32,054 bases of DNA. Origin: Candidatus Nomurabacteria bacterium RIFCSPHIGHO2_01_FULL_36_23. Its GTDB lineage: Bacteria; Patescibacteriota; Minisyncoccia; Phycocordibacterales; UBA9973. The DNA lies in the NCBI GenBank assembly GCA_001786745.1, contig MFTF01000011.1:1-32054 (forward strand). Reading direction: 5' to 3'. Under the pieces are notes generated by a model. That model worked only from the letters and a program-made list of their open reading frames with translations, was not told the origin of the DNA and searched no databases. Below are positions 1 through 8,912 of the stretch, in pieces; positions within the stretch are counted from its first letter, which is position 1; the number at the start of each line of letters is the position of its first letter. Both the position numbers and the translations under genes were made by a program.

Positions 1-1
1 T

Positions 2-85
2 TCTGTTTCTGATATTAAAAACAATGTTACAAATAGAGCAAAAGAGCTTGCCGAGCGTGCCTTTACAAAAATTTGGAATTTTTAA
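2..85 (+). CDS. C-terminal fragment of an upstream protein (SVSDIKNNVTNRAKELAERAFTKIWNF*); possibly a DNA methyltransferase
   Basis: Frame 2 is open from the window edge to a TAA at about 83-85. Methyltransferase identity is only guessed from the downstream restriction-enzyme-like ORF. Confidence 0.35.
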   Translation, partial: SVSDIKNNVTNRAKELAERAFTKIWNF

Positions 86-144
86 GTTTCGGAATATGTT
101 ATTCGAATAGTTGACTTTTGTTTGTATTTGATCAAAGATGGGAT

Positions 145-369
145 ATGGAAACTAATAAAAAATTAAAAACATATGCTTGTAAATATTGTAAATATATAAG
201 TGAAAGTATTGGTATTTCTACAATAGAATCACACTATTATTCTTTTTATATAAATACAGACCAATGGAAAGATTTTTATGGTAGTGAAAGCATAGATTCA
301 CAGAAATACTTTTGTATAAATTGTAATAAAAAAATTAATACTAAAATAGCAAATAGTTTAATTTGTTAA
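145..369 (+). CDS. Small zinc-ribbon-like hypothetical protein
   Basis: Two CxxC pairs (CKYC ... CINC). ORF track starts at TTG 118; ATG at 145 gives METNKKLKTYACKYC. Confidence 0.4.
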   Translation: METNKKLKTYACKYCKYISESIGISTIESHYYSFYINTDQWKDFYGSESIDSQKYFCINCNKKINTKIANSLIC

Positions 370-377
370 ATAATTAA

Positions 378-767
378 AATCTAAAATTACTCGATAAACC
401 TAAACAAAGTTCTGTTAGAGAAAAAAGTTACCAACCAGATTTGGAATGCGATGATTATATTTATGAAGTAAAGGGTAGAAATTGGAGTACTTCTGGTACT
501 GCGGGAGAAAAAATATTGGGTGTTCCCTTGAAATATGGAGAATTGCCAAATTTATATAAAAAACCACTTCAAATTGTTTTAGTTGGATATCAGGAATATG
601 AAGCTAGACAAGGTTTTGCCTTCGGTGATTTACTAGATAAAAATAATCAAACTTCAGAATTGAAAGAAAGTTTGGCCTTTTATAAAGAACATGAGATTGA
701 ATATATTGCTTTTACAGATATATTAAAAAAGATAGGATTTCCTGATGGTTGTTGGAATAAAAAATAG
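378..767 (+). pseudogene. Probable C-terminal remnant of a type II restriction endonuclease (PD-(D/E)XK-like)
   Basis: Frame is open upstream of the TTG at 441 back to a stop at 375: KLLDKPKQSSVREKSYQPDLECDDYIYEVKGRNWSTSGTAGEKILGVPLKYGELP. PD...EVK resembles a PD-(D/E)XK core, but there is no good start codon and the N-terminus is missing. Confidence 0.5.
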
Positions 768-837
768 CTAATTTTAGTTTTCCACACCCACTTGACTTTT
801 TATGTTGATTTTTGATATAGTAGAGGTACTAAGCTCA

Positions 838-867
838 CTGCCACTGTCGCAAGACAAGGGCAGTTTT
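838..867 (+). terminator. Rho-independent-terminator-like hairpin
   Basis: CTGCCaCTGTCgcaaGACAaGGGCAG followed by TTTT, between two + strand genes. Confidence 0.5.
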
Positions 868-891
868 CGTTTACATGATATAATCTATTGA

Positions 892-1461
892 ATGAGTGCA
901 GAAAGAGTAAAAATTTACATAGATGGAGGTAACACATATAAAGCTCTATTTAAGGAATCTAAAAATTCTAAAGATAACTCTTTAATACCCAGAACTGTAC
1001 CTTCTGGAAAAATATTTAGTTTTAAAGAATTTGCTCTTTTTCTTTCTTCTAATAGAAATCTATGCGGCAAAGCATATTATGTTGGAATTGTCAGAAATTA
1101 TGATCATGCTAAAAAGTCAAAAAATATGGTTATCAAGCAACAGAAATTTCTAGCGGCACTTGAAAATGATGGATTTATAATAGAGAGAGGAAAAATCGTC
1201 TATGATCACGAAATCAGAGAAAAAGGAGTTGATGTTAAAATAGCAATTGATATCGTTATTGATGGAATTGAAGATAAATATGATACAGCTATTATTGTTA
1301 GTTCTGATACTGATTTAATACCGGCTATAAAATATGTTCAATCAAAAGGTAAAAAAGTTGAATATATAGGATTTTCCAATCATACTTCTGTGGGTTTAAT
1401 AAAAGAATGTGATAATCAAAGAGTTTTTGTAAGTGCTGATTTACAACAATTCATTATTTGA
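892..1461 (+). CDS. NYN domain protein (LabA/DUF88-like, PIN-like nuclease fold)
   Basis: VKIYIDGGNTYKALF ... VDVKIAIDIVIDG ... DTAIIVSSDTDLIPAIKYVQSKGKKVEYIGF is characteristic of NYN/LabA proteins. Confidence 0.85.
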   Translation: MSAERVKIYIDGGNTYKALFKESKNSKDNSLIPRTVPSGKIFSFKEFALFLSSNRNLCGKAYYVGIVRNYDHAKKSKNMVIKQQKFLAALENDGFIIERGKIVYDHEIREKGVDVKIAIDIVIDGIEDKYDTAIIVSSDTDLIPAIKYVQSKGKKVEYIGFSNHTSVGLIKECDNQRVFVSADLQQFII

Positions 1462-1490
1462 TGACTATATCTTCGATTAAAATAACTCCA

Positions 1491-1512
1491 ACGGCGTCCC
1501 AGTACGGGAGCC
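1491..1512. repeat. Intergenic hairpin repeat, copy 1 (ACGGCGTCCCAGTACGGGAGCC)
   Basis: Matches 4181-4202 except G/A changes. Forms GGC(g)TCCC-AGTAC-GGGAGCC hairpin. Confidence 0.7.
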
Positions 1513-1542
1513 AAATAAGTTTTTTTTGCTATAATAGACCCA

Positions 1543-4137
1543 ATGGATAAAGTAAAATTTGTCGAGAATCCGTGGTCTCTGGAGCCAGAGAATATTTTTG
1601 CTGACCTCGAGACGTCTCCACAAGGATTATCGGAACAAGAAGCTCTACGCCGATTAAAAATTTACGGGAAGAATATTTTTCATAAACAAGAGAGACAAAG
1701 CGCAGTCGCCATTTTTCTAAAACAGCTTACAAACCCCCTCATTTTTATTTTAATTGCGGCGGCAATCATTACAACGGTACTTCAAGAATGGACTGAAGTT
1801 GTCGTGATTACACTAGCAGTGCTTATAAATACGGGTTTGGGATTTTACCGCGAGTATCATGCGGAAAACACTCTTGAAAAGTTAAGTAGCTTTATCAAAG
1901 ACCGTTCGCGAGTTATTCGCGACAATCATGAAGCAGAAATTGACTCAGAAATGCTGGTGCCGGGAGATGTGATAAAGCTTTCTTATGGTAGCCGAGTATC
2001 CGCGGATGCGAGAATTATAAATGCCAACAATATAAGTACTGACGAGTCCATCTTGACCGGAGAATCGACCCCGGTACAAAAGTCCGAAGAGGTTAAACTA
2101 GTTTCCGTTTCTGTTTCCGAACGCACCAACATGGTGCATGCAGGCACTCTAACCATTGACGGTTTTGCGACTGCTATTGTTATTTCAACAGGCGATAGAA
2201 CAGAAATAGGGAAAATTGCCGGGTTGGTTTCCGGTATTCATAGGGTCAAAACCCCTATTCAAAAAGGTTTGTCCCGATTAGCATGGGTTATTTTTTCGAT
2301 TGTTGTCATGATAGTTGTCGGTATTTTTATTCTGGGTATTTATCGCGGAGAATCAATTTCTGGCATGTTGGTTCTTTCTGTTGCCGTAGCGGTGGGTGCC
2401 GTGCCGGAAGCTTTACCCATTGCTCTGACGGTTATTCTGTCTATTGGAGCGGAACGTATTGCAAAAAAGCGCGGAATTGTGCGCACTCTCGTTGCGGCGG
2501 AAACACTCGGTTCAACAAGTGTAATTATGACGGACAAGACAGGCACTCTTACTGAAGCAAATATGCGTTTGGTTGGGATCTATAACGTAAACAAACTTGT
2601 GTCCGGGGATACCAGGCCAATGGACTATAGTGAAAACGATCAGAAAGTTCTCGAAATGGCGCTTGCCAATGTGGATGTCTTGATTGAAAATCCAGAAAGC
2701 GAAATATCGGCATGGATTTTTAAAGGAAAACCCTTTGAGGTTAATATCATTAAAACTGCAAGAGACAACGGGCTTGATGTTTCTCGTTTTAGCATAAATG
2801 GAAATTCGCAAATTTTAATCCCATTTAATTCTTCACATAAATTTTCCGTATCAATGCTTGGCAACCTTTTTATAATTATGGGAGCGCCGGATGTGTTGCT
2901 TTCAAAATCAAAAATGGATGCCTCAACATATAATAAAATTGAATCATGGATAACCAAAGCGAGCGAAGAAGGAAAAAGGTTAATTGCGATTGGTAAAAAA
3001 TCATCCGTGATTACCTCGGTCTCCAAGATGGAAAATATTGAATTTATCGGCATCTTGGCTTTTCGTGATCCGGTGCGTAAAGAGGTACCAGCGGCGATAA
3101 GGAGCATTGAATCACTCGGCACGCGTATTGTCATGGTTACGGGTGACTTGAAAGGCACCGCCATTTCCGTTGCACGCGAGATTGGCTGGAATATTGCTGA
3201 ACACGAAGTGCTCACGGGTCACGATTTACAAACCATTTCCAACGAGATCTTGCTTGATACTATTCCATCAATTAAAGTTTTTGCTCGAGTAACACCAGAA
3301 GATAAATTGCGCATTGGTCTCCTGTACCGCAAGCTCGGCGAAGTCGTAGCCATGACCGGAGACGGAGTTAATGATGCGCCGTCACTTAAAGCCATGGACA
3401 TCGGGGTAGCGCTCGGATCCGGCAGTGACGTAGCTAAGAGTGCGGCCGACCTCGTGCTTCTGGATGATAATTTTCAAACCATTAGCATGGCTATACACGA
3501 AGGGCGTAGAATTTTAGTGAATGTCCGTAAGACATTTGTCTATCTTATGTCGAACTCACTGGACGAAGTATTTGTTATCGGCGGGAGTTTGCTAGTGGGT
3601 ATTGCGTTACCCCTCTCGGCGCTTCAAATTATTTGGGTTAATTTATTTACCGGCAGTTTACCGGCGCTTGCCTTTGCCTATGATGAAGACTTTGACCATG
3701 AAATGTCGAAGAGACATACTCTAAAATCTATTTTTACCCGTGAAGTGAATATTCTTACATTTGGTATTGGTATATTTAGTTCGTTGCTGTTATTTCTTAT
3801 GTATTATGCTCTAATACATTTTGAGGTTGCGCTTCCTCTGGCGCGATCGGTGTTTTTTGTATGCTTTGCCTCCTATATTCTCGTTATCGCTTTCTCATTT
3901 CGTAGTTTACATAAACCGTTGTTTTCTTACCCTGTGTTCTCAAACAAGAAACTTAATCAAAGCGTGCTTCTTGCCGTCATAGTACTGGTTGCAACCATGG
4001 TGATACCGTCATTTCGTGAATTATTTGAACTGGCGCCAGTTCCGCCTGTTTGGTTGTGGTTCATTGCCGGATGGCTTATTCTAAATGTGCTTTTGGTTGA
4101 ATTCGCGAAATATCTATTTAGGACGAAGAGAAGTTAA
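1543..4137 (+). CDS. P-type cation-transporting ATPase (Ca2+-type/MgtA-like)
   Basis: TGES, PEALP, DKTGTLTE and TGDGVNDAPSLK motifs; N-terminal cation ATPase domain; multiple transmembrane segments. Confidence 0.95.
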   Translation: MDKVKFVENPWSLEPENIFADLETSPQGLSEQEALRRLKIYGKNIFHKQERQSAVAIFLKQLTNPLIFILIAAAIITTVLQEWTEVVVITLAVLINTGLGFYREYHAENTLEKLSSFIKDRSRVIRDNHEAEIDSEMLVPGDVIKLSYGSRVSADARIINANNISTDESILTGESTPVQKSEEVKLVSVSVSERTNMVHAGTLTIDGFATAIVISTGDRTEIGKIAGLVSGIHRVKTPIQKGLSRLAWVIFSIVVMIVVGIFILGIYRGESISGMLVLSVAVAVGAVPEALPIALTVILSIGAERIAKKRGIVRTLVAAETLGSTSVIMTDKTGTLTEANMRLVGIYNVNKLVSGDTRPMDYSENDQKVLEMALANVDVLIENPESEISAWIFKGKPFEVNIIKTARDNGLDVSRFSINGNSQILIPFNSSHKFSVSMLGNLFIIMGAPDVLLSKSKMDASTYNKIESWITKASEEGKRLIAIGKKSSVITSVSKMENIEFIGILAFRDPVRKEVPAAIRSIESLGTRIVMVTGDLKGTAISVAREIGWNIAEHEVLTGHDLQTISNEILLDTIPSIKVFARVTPEDKLRIGLLYRKLGEVVAMTGDGVNDAPSLKAMDIGVALGSGSDVAKSAADLVLLDDNFQTISMAIHEGRRILVNVRKTFVYLMSNSLDEVFVIGGSLLVGIALPLSALQIIWVNLFTGSLPALAFAYDEDFDHEMSKRHTLKSIFTREVNILTFGIGIFSSLLLFLMYYALIHFEVALPLARSVFFVCFASYILVIAFSFRSLHKPLFSYPVFSNKKLNQSVLLAVIVLVATMVIPSFRELFELAPVPPVWLWFIAGWLILNVLLVEFAKYLFRTKRS

Positions 4138-4180
4138 GATTTTCTGACCTTATTAATTACAAGCCACTAAGATGGTACTA

Positions 4181-4202
4181 ACAGCGTCCCAGTACAGGAG
4201 CC
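4181..4202. repeat. Intergenic hairpin repeat, copy 2 (ACAGCGTCCCAGTACAGGAGCC)
   Basis: 20/22 identity with 1491-1512; the two copies flank the ATPase gene. Confidence 0.7.
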
Positions 4203-4269
4203 CTGATGGTTGATTTGCAAAACTTGGTATATAATTAAAGTATTATAATTTATTGTTCACAACATTTTT

Positions 4270-4635
4270 ATGACAAATGAAAAAAAGTTTGAATGGATTT
4301 TAAGAATTGGTGTAGCGGGTGAGTTTCTTGGTCACGGCGTGTTTGCTGTTTTGGGTAAAGCTGACTGGATAAAGTGGACCGAACAGCTGACTGGATTTGA
4401 TACAGCAACAGCTACCATATTTATGACTATTGTGGGGGTAGTTGATATTTTACTGGCTATTCTTGTGATTTGGAAACCGATTCGACCATTATTGCTCTGG
4501 ATGGCTTTTTGGGGTTTCTGGACTGCTCTCGTTCGTCCGCTTGTGGGTTTGCCGACATGGGATTTCATAGAAAGATTTGCTAATTGGGCCGCGCCGCTTG
4601 CGCTTTATTTCTTTTACAGAAGCAAGAACCAGTAA
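4270..4635 (+). CDS. DoxX-like small integral membrane protein
   Basis: 121 aa with about 4 hydrophobic segments; RIGVAGEFLGHGVFAVLGKADW resembles DoxX-like families. Confidence 0.6.
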   Translation: MTNEKKFEWILRIGVAGEFLGHGVFAVLGKADWIKWTEQLTGFDTATATIFMTIVGVVDILLAILVIWKPIRPLLLWMAFWGFWTALVRPLVGLPTWDFIERFANWAAPLALYFFYRSKNQ

Positions 4636-4693
4636 ATAATCATAATCTTTGATTGTTCAAAGAAATGATTTTCGTGCTATAATTATAATTATT

Positions 4694-5488
4694 ATGGAGT
4701 TGTCGTCATTAAAAGAAATTACTAACCTTAATGGCAAAGTTGTCATTGTTACCGGCGGTGCCATGGGCATTGGTTTTGGTATTGCATATCGCTTGGCTGA
4801 AGCTGGAGCTAATGTGGTCATTGCTGATATTAATGAAGAAGTTGGCAATACTGCAACCAGGGAATTAAATAATAACGAGTGGAAAGCAGAATTTATAAAA
4901 ACTAATGTTGTTGAAGAGAAAGATGTTAAGGATGCGATCGATTTTACGTTAAAAAAATACGGTGGCATTGATATTCTTGTCAATAATGCCGGTATTTATC
5001 CAATTATCTCTGTCATGCAAATGCAACCAGCAGATTTTGATAAAATTTTATCGGTTAACCTTAAGAGTGTTTTCCTTTTTACCAAAGCTGTTGCGGAAGT
5101 AATGATTAAACAAAATAGAGGCGGAAAAATTATAAACATCACGTCGGTTGACGCATTACATCCTTCTTCTGTGGGACTGGCGGTTTATGACGCATCAAAA
5201 CACGGCGTTTGGGGATTTACCAAGAATACTGCGCTAGAACTTGCGCCACATAACATTCAAGTCAACGCCATTGCTCCAGGCGGTATTGCTACTCCAGGTA
5301 CTGGGGCTGGTAAATCTGTAACCCCTGAAATGGAAGCAATACTTAAAAAATTTTTAGAAAAAATTCCAATGAAACGTATGGGTAATCCTGACGACATTGG
5401 CAAAGTCGCGCTGTTTCTCGCTTCCGACCTTTCAAGTTATATGACTGGTTCACAGATAGTTGTAGATGGGGGAGTTTTACTATCATAA
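4694..5488 (+). CDS. SDR family oxidoreductase
   Basis: VVIVTGGAMGIGFGIA nucleotide-binding motif, NNAG, YDASK active site, C-terminal GSQIVVDGG. ATG at 4694 is preferred over the track start at 4649. Confidence 0.93.
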   Translation: MELSSLKEITNLNGKVVIVTGGAMGIGFGIAYRLAEAGANVVIADINEEVGNTATRELNNNEWKAEFIKTNVVEEKDVKDAIDFTLKKYGGIDILVNNAGIYPIISVMQMQPADFDKILSVNLKSVFLFTKAVAEVMIKQNRGGKIINITSVDALHPSSVGLAVYDASKHGVWGFTKNTALELAPHNIQVNAIAPGGIATPGTGAGKSVTPEMEAILKKFLEKIPMKRMGNPDDIGKVALFLASDLSSYMTGSQIVVDGGVLLS

Positions 5489-5511
5489 TTACTAATTAAA
5501 GTATTTTCAAC

Positions 5512-5533
5512 AGCGCCGAATATAGCGCTTTTT
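5512..5533 (+). terminator. Rho-independent terminator after SDR gene
   Basis: AGCGC-loop-GCGCT followed by TTTTT. Confidence 0.65.
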
Positions 5534-5616
5534 GTTTGTTAATAAGTAACATGGTTGTTTTAAGTGTTTATTTGATATAATGACAATGGATAAAGTATTT
5601 TAGAGAGGAGAATACA

Positions 5617-5913
5617 ATGGAGCCACTCACTCTAGAGCAGTTCCTTGAGTATGTAAAGGTGGCGGCGTACTATCTTTTTCTTGAACGTCAGAAGAACTCT
5701 CAGTTCAATGGGAGTTCTTTCAGCAAGATGGAAATTCTATTTCGTCGCGAATTTGGTCGCTGGCCGACCAAGCACGAAATGGCAGAAGAAGATTGGAATT
5801 ACGCCAAATGGGCTGTTGCTCAAAGGCACTTCCTTTTAGGAGATATATTTTTTCGAACGCCCCGACCGGAGGTTCGGGGCACTCACTTTTTTACCACTAT
5901 ATGCTATAATTAA
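5617..5913 (+). CDS. Hypothetical protein
   Basis: 98 aa ORF with a strong Shine-Dalgarno (AGAGAGGAGAATACAATG). Last ~17 codons are read through a terminator-like hairpin. Confidence 0.55.
   Translation: MEPLTLEQFLEYVKVAAYYLFLERQKNSQFNGSSFSKMEILFRREFGRWPTKHEMAEEDWNYAKWAVAQRHFLLGDIFFRTPRPEVRGTHFFTTICYN
5859..5880 (+). terminator. GC-rich hairpin (GCCCCGACCGGAGGTTCGGGGC), terminator or palindromic element, inside the 3' end of ORF 5617
   Basis: GCCCCGA/TCGGGGC stem with inner CC/GG, followed by a T-rich tract (ACTCACTTTTTT). Confidence 0.6.
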
Positions 5914-5948
5914 GTAAGGTAATTTTTAAAATTAACTCAAACAAAATT

Positions 5949-6347
5949 ATGAAAGGATTTAAATCAAATATTGAAAAAGATACTTTAGCAAACAATAATT
6001 TCCGTAAGGTGTTATATACTGGAAAGCATAGCCAGTTGGTGTTAATGTCCCTAAATCCTCAAGAAGAAATTGGCATGGAAATTCACTCAGACAACGATCA
6101 ATTTTTCCGCTTTGAACAAGGGCGAGGCAAGTGCATTATTGACGGAAATGAATATGAAGTTGGTGATGGGGTGGCTATTGTTGTGCCCGCTGGATCTTCA
6201 CACAATGTCATTAATACTTCGGACACAGAACAGCTGAAATTCTACACTATCTATTCTCCGGCGCATCATAAAGACGGAATCGTGCGCGAAACAAAAAAAG
6301 AAGCGGAAACGAACGGAGTGGAATTTGATGGTATTGTCACGGAATAG
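5949..6347 (+). CDS. Cupin domain protein
   Basis: GMEIHSDNDQFFRFEQGRGKCIIDGNEYEVGDGVAIVVPAGSSHNVINTS has the cupin 1 and cupin 2 motifs. Confidence 0.9.
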   Translation: MKGFKSNIEKDTLANNNFRKVLYTGKHSQLVLMSLNPQEEIGMEIHSDNDQFFRFEQGRGKCIIDGNEYEVGDGVAIVVPAGSSHNVINTSDTEQLKFYTIYSPAHHKDGIVRETKKEAETNGVEFDGIVTE

Positions 6348-6397
6348 TTTTTTAGAATGTGATATAATGAATGGCTTATTTTATTAATAATAAATTT

Positions 6398-6817
6398 ATG
6401 AATAAACAAAAAATCGTAAACATAATGCTTCGTTTTGCTATGGGTTTTATTTTTCTCTGGGCGTTTTTTGATAAAGTTTTTGGTTTGGGATTTGCAACAA
6501 CTGCGGATAAGGCGTGGATTCGTGGAGGATCGCCAACTACTGGCTTTCTTGCCAATGCAGTGCAAGGTCCTTTTAAAAATCTTTTTCATGGTCTTGCGGG
6601 AATGCCCGTTATTGATTGGCTCTTTATGCTTGGGCTTTTATTTGTGGGTTTAACTCTTATTTTTAAGAAATACGTGAAATGGGGATGTGCGACCGGCGTT
6701 ATAATGCTTGCTCTAATGTATTTAGCTTTACTTTGGCCAGCAAACAATCCAATTATTGATGACCACCTTGTGTATATTTTAGTGCTGATGCTTATTGCTT
6801 TTAAAAGTGAAGAATAA
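6398..6817 (+). CDS. DoxX-like integral membrane protein
   Basis: Four hydrophobic segments; LRFAMGFIFLWAFFDKVFGLG and GLLFVGLTLIF are DoxX-like. Start at 6398 preferred because a TATAAT at 6363-6368 sits right before the upstream ATG at 6371. Confidence 0.65.
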   Translation: MNKQKIVNIMLRFAMGFIFLWAFFDKVFGLGFATTADKAWIRGGSPTTGFLANAVQGPFKNLFHGLAGMPVIDWLFMLGLLFVGLTLIFKKYVKWGCATGVIMLALMYLALLWPANNPIIDDHLVYILVLMLIAFKSEE

Positions 6818-6846
6818 AAAAATTACCGCCAGAGGCGATCAAATAT

Positions 6847-6972
6847 ATGGCAAAAAGAAGCACCACGCTTAGTCCTAAAAAAAAATCAAGACATTCTCAT
6901 AAAACCAAAAAAAGACTCGCAATCAAGCAACTTATGCTTGAGAAAAAATCTATTGGCTGGATTTTAAATTAA
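6847..6972 (+). CDS. Very small basic protein (41 aa), not in the ORF track
   Basis: Direct translation: MAKRSTTLSPKKKSRHSHKTKKRLAIKQLMLEKKSIGWILN*. Strong Lys/Arg composition, unlike random AT-rich DNA. Confidence 0.45.
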   Translation: MAKRSTTLSPKKKSRHSHKTKKRLAIKQLMLEKKSIGWILN

Positions 6973-6976
6973 GCAA

Positions 6977-8908
6977 TTAAAACTTTGTGCCACGAAGAAG
7001 CGCTTTTGTCAGGAGATTAAGTTCAATCGTGGCGACGCCGACGACTTTATCACCGCCGCCATAATATAAATATAAAAGTCCTTTGCGTTTTACCATTCCA
7101 CATGGGAAAACCACATTATTGACTATACCAATTTTCTCATACGATTCTTCGGGTTCAAAAATTGGATCAGTCGTGCGAGCAAGGACGAGGGTTGGGTCTT
7201 TTTTATCAAGAAGGACAGCGCCAACACGATATGTATTATGGTTTTTAGAAATTCCATGATATAGAAGAATCCAGCCATATCTGGTTTTAATTGGAGGAGC
7301 GACAATACCTACTTTAACGCTATCCCATGAATTTATTTGAGGACCAAAAATGCGGATACATTTTTTTATGGTATCAGTTTTAAAATCTAGAGAATGCAGA
7401 TAGTCGCCACATATTTGGTCGCCAACCCGATGAAAAATAAAATAACCTCCGTTGATTTTTTCAGAAAAAAGACAAGTATCTTTATCGTCAAAACCAACGG
7501 GGGTAATAACCAGCGGTTTTTCCCATTTCCAATCGTGCGCGATAAAATTCTTTTCAGAAATTGAAGTAACGGCAACGCGTGGCGGACCGATACCATCAAA
7601 TGCCGTGTAGCACATATAAATATTTTTTCCTATTTTTGTCAACCGCGGATCTTCACAGCCTGAATTTTCCCCCGCAATTTTTTTTATTTCAAAATTTTCA
7701 CGCGGTATATACACGGGTTCAGGCAGTCTTTGATTAATGGTTGTTCCATTATTGCTTTTAGCATAACCAATTGTGGAAGTATTTTCATTTGATTGCGCGC
7801 GATAGAGAATATGTGTAGTTTTGCCAATGGCAATTGCGGCTGGATTGAAGGTTGCCTTGGTTTCCCAGGGATGCTCTTCTATGGGTAAGATGATAGGGTT
7901 TTCTTTCGCCCTCTTAAATTGCCACTGCTGTTTGGTTTTTGGATGAATTGTTCCTAGAAGATCAGTGATACTAACGTGGGCTTTACAGATAGTTGTATCT
8001 GTGGCACCATAATAAATAGTGAGTTTATCTCCCAAAAGAGTAGCTCCACTTGGAAAAACAATATTATTAACATGTCCGGAAAGTTCATATGTTTCATTTG
8101 GCGCAATAATCGGTCCATGAGTGTGCCCGATTATTTTTTTAGGGTCATTAAGGTCAAGGAGAAGCGCCTCAATACCGAAGATACGATCAAGATGTTCCGG
8201 GTGCGGAAAATAATTTTGGATATATGAATATATTAAAAGCCAGCCATATTTTGTTTTAATTACCGGAGCGCCGACTTCAATATAGTCGTATGATGTGCGA
8301 CGAGGATTGATAGCATATTTATCTATATTGGCATGCCATTTTTCCCAAAACTCAGGGTTCCAAAAATCTTCCACTTTATCCGCTTGAGCAATGGCAATTT
8401 GGATTGAAGGTTCATCGGTATGAGCAGTCAAAATCAATGTGACCTTACCATTTATGCGCTCCGGAAAAAGAGCCGCCGCTTTGGCATTAAAGGGAGTGAC
8501 GAGATGTCGTTCGTCTATTTGCTTTAAGTCTTTAGAGATTGCTACCGCAATTTTAATATTTGCAGCCGAAAATGGATAATCTCCAAGGGCAGTATAAAAA
8601 ATATAATAACGACCCTCAAAGAATGTTATGCGCGGATCTTCACAACCAAACTTTTCCCATTCTTCTTTGGGTGTAATAAATTGCCTACGTTCTTCAAAAT
8701 GCGTGCCGTCTTTGCTCTGTCCGATACCAATGACTGAAATTTGTTCAGGGGTACGCAGTTTATCCGGCGCCGAAATAGCGCGATACACGCCATAAAATAT
8801 TCCACCCCTTTTAATAACACTCATATTAAAAGTGGCAAAAGCTTCCCAATAATGGTCTTTATTGGGAGTTAGTATTGGGTTATGATGAGAGCGTTTTACG
8901 ACAAACAT
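6977..8908 (-). CDS. Tandem GH130-like protein (beta-mannooligosaccharide phosphorylase family), two fused domains
   Basis: Two repeats each with HNPIL/ENPII, (F/S)GCEDPR, LFPERINGK/LFSEKINGG, VNNIVFPSG/VNNVVFPCG and YYGATD/YYGGGD motifs. Confidence 0.85.
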   Translation of the reverse strand: MFVVKRSHHNPILTPNKDHYWEAFATFNMSVIKRGGIFYGVYRAISAPDKLRTPEQISVIGIGQSKDGTHFEERRQFITPKEEWEKFGCEDPRITFFEGRYYIFYTALGDYPFSAANIKIAVAISKDLKQIDERHLVTPFNAKAAALFPERINGKVTLILTAHTDEPSIQIAIAQADKVEDFWNPEFWEKWHANIDKYAINPRRTSYDYIEVGAPVIKTKYGWLLIYSYIQNYFPHPEHLDRIFGIEALLLDLNDPKKIIGHTHGPIIAPNETYELSGHVNNIVFPSGATLLGDKLTIYYGATDTTICKAHVSITDLLGTIHPKTKQQWQFKRAKENPIILPIEEHPWETKATFNPAAIAIGKTTHILYRAQSNENTSTIGYAKSNNGTTINQRLPEPVYIPRENFEIKKIAGENSGCEDPRLTKIGKNIYMCYTAFDGIGPPRVAVTSISEKNFIAHDWKWEKPLVITPVGFDDKDTCLFSEKINGGYFIFHRVGDQICGDYLHSLDFKTDTIKKCIRIFGPQINSWDSVKVGIVAPPIKTRYGWILLYHGISKNHNTYRVGAVLLDKKDPTLVLARTTDPIFEPEESYEKIGIVNNVVFPCGMVKRKGLLYLYYGGGDKVVGVATIELNLLTKALLRGTKF

Positions 8909-8912
8909 AAAA

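Noticed and set aside
2340-3401. Multiple antisense ORFs inside the P-type ATPase (2340-2546, 2512-2811, 2640-3215, 3219-3401)
   Set aside because: They shadow a strongly conserved sense gene, lack recognisable domains and have no promoter or SD support.
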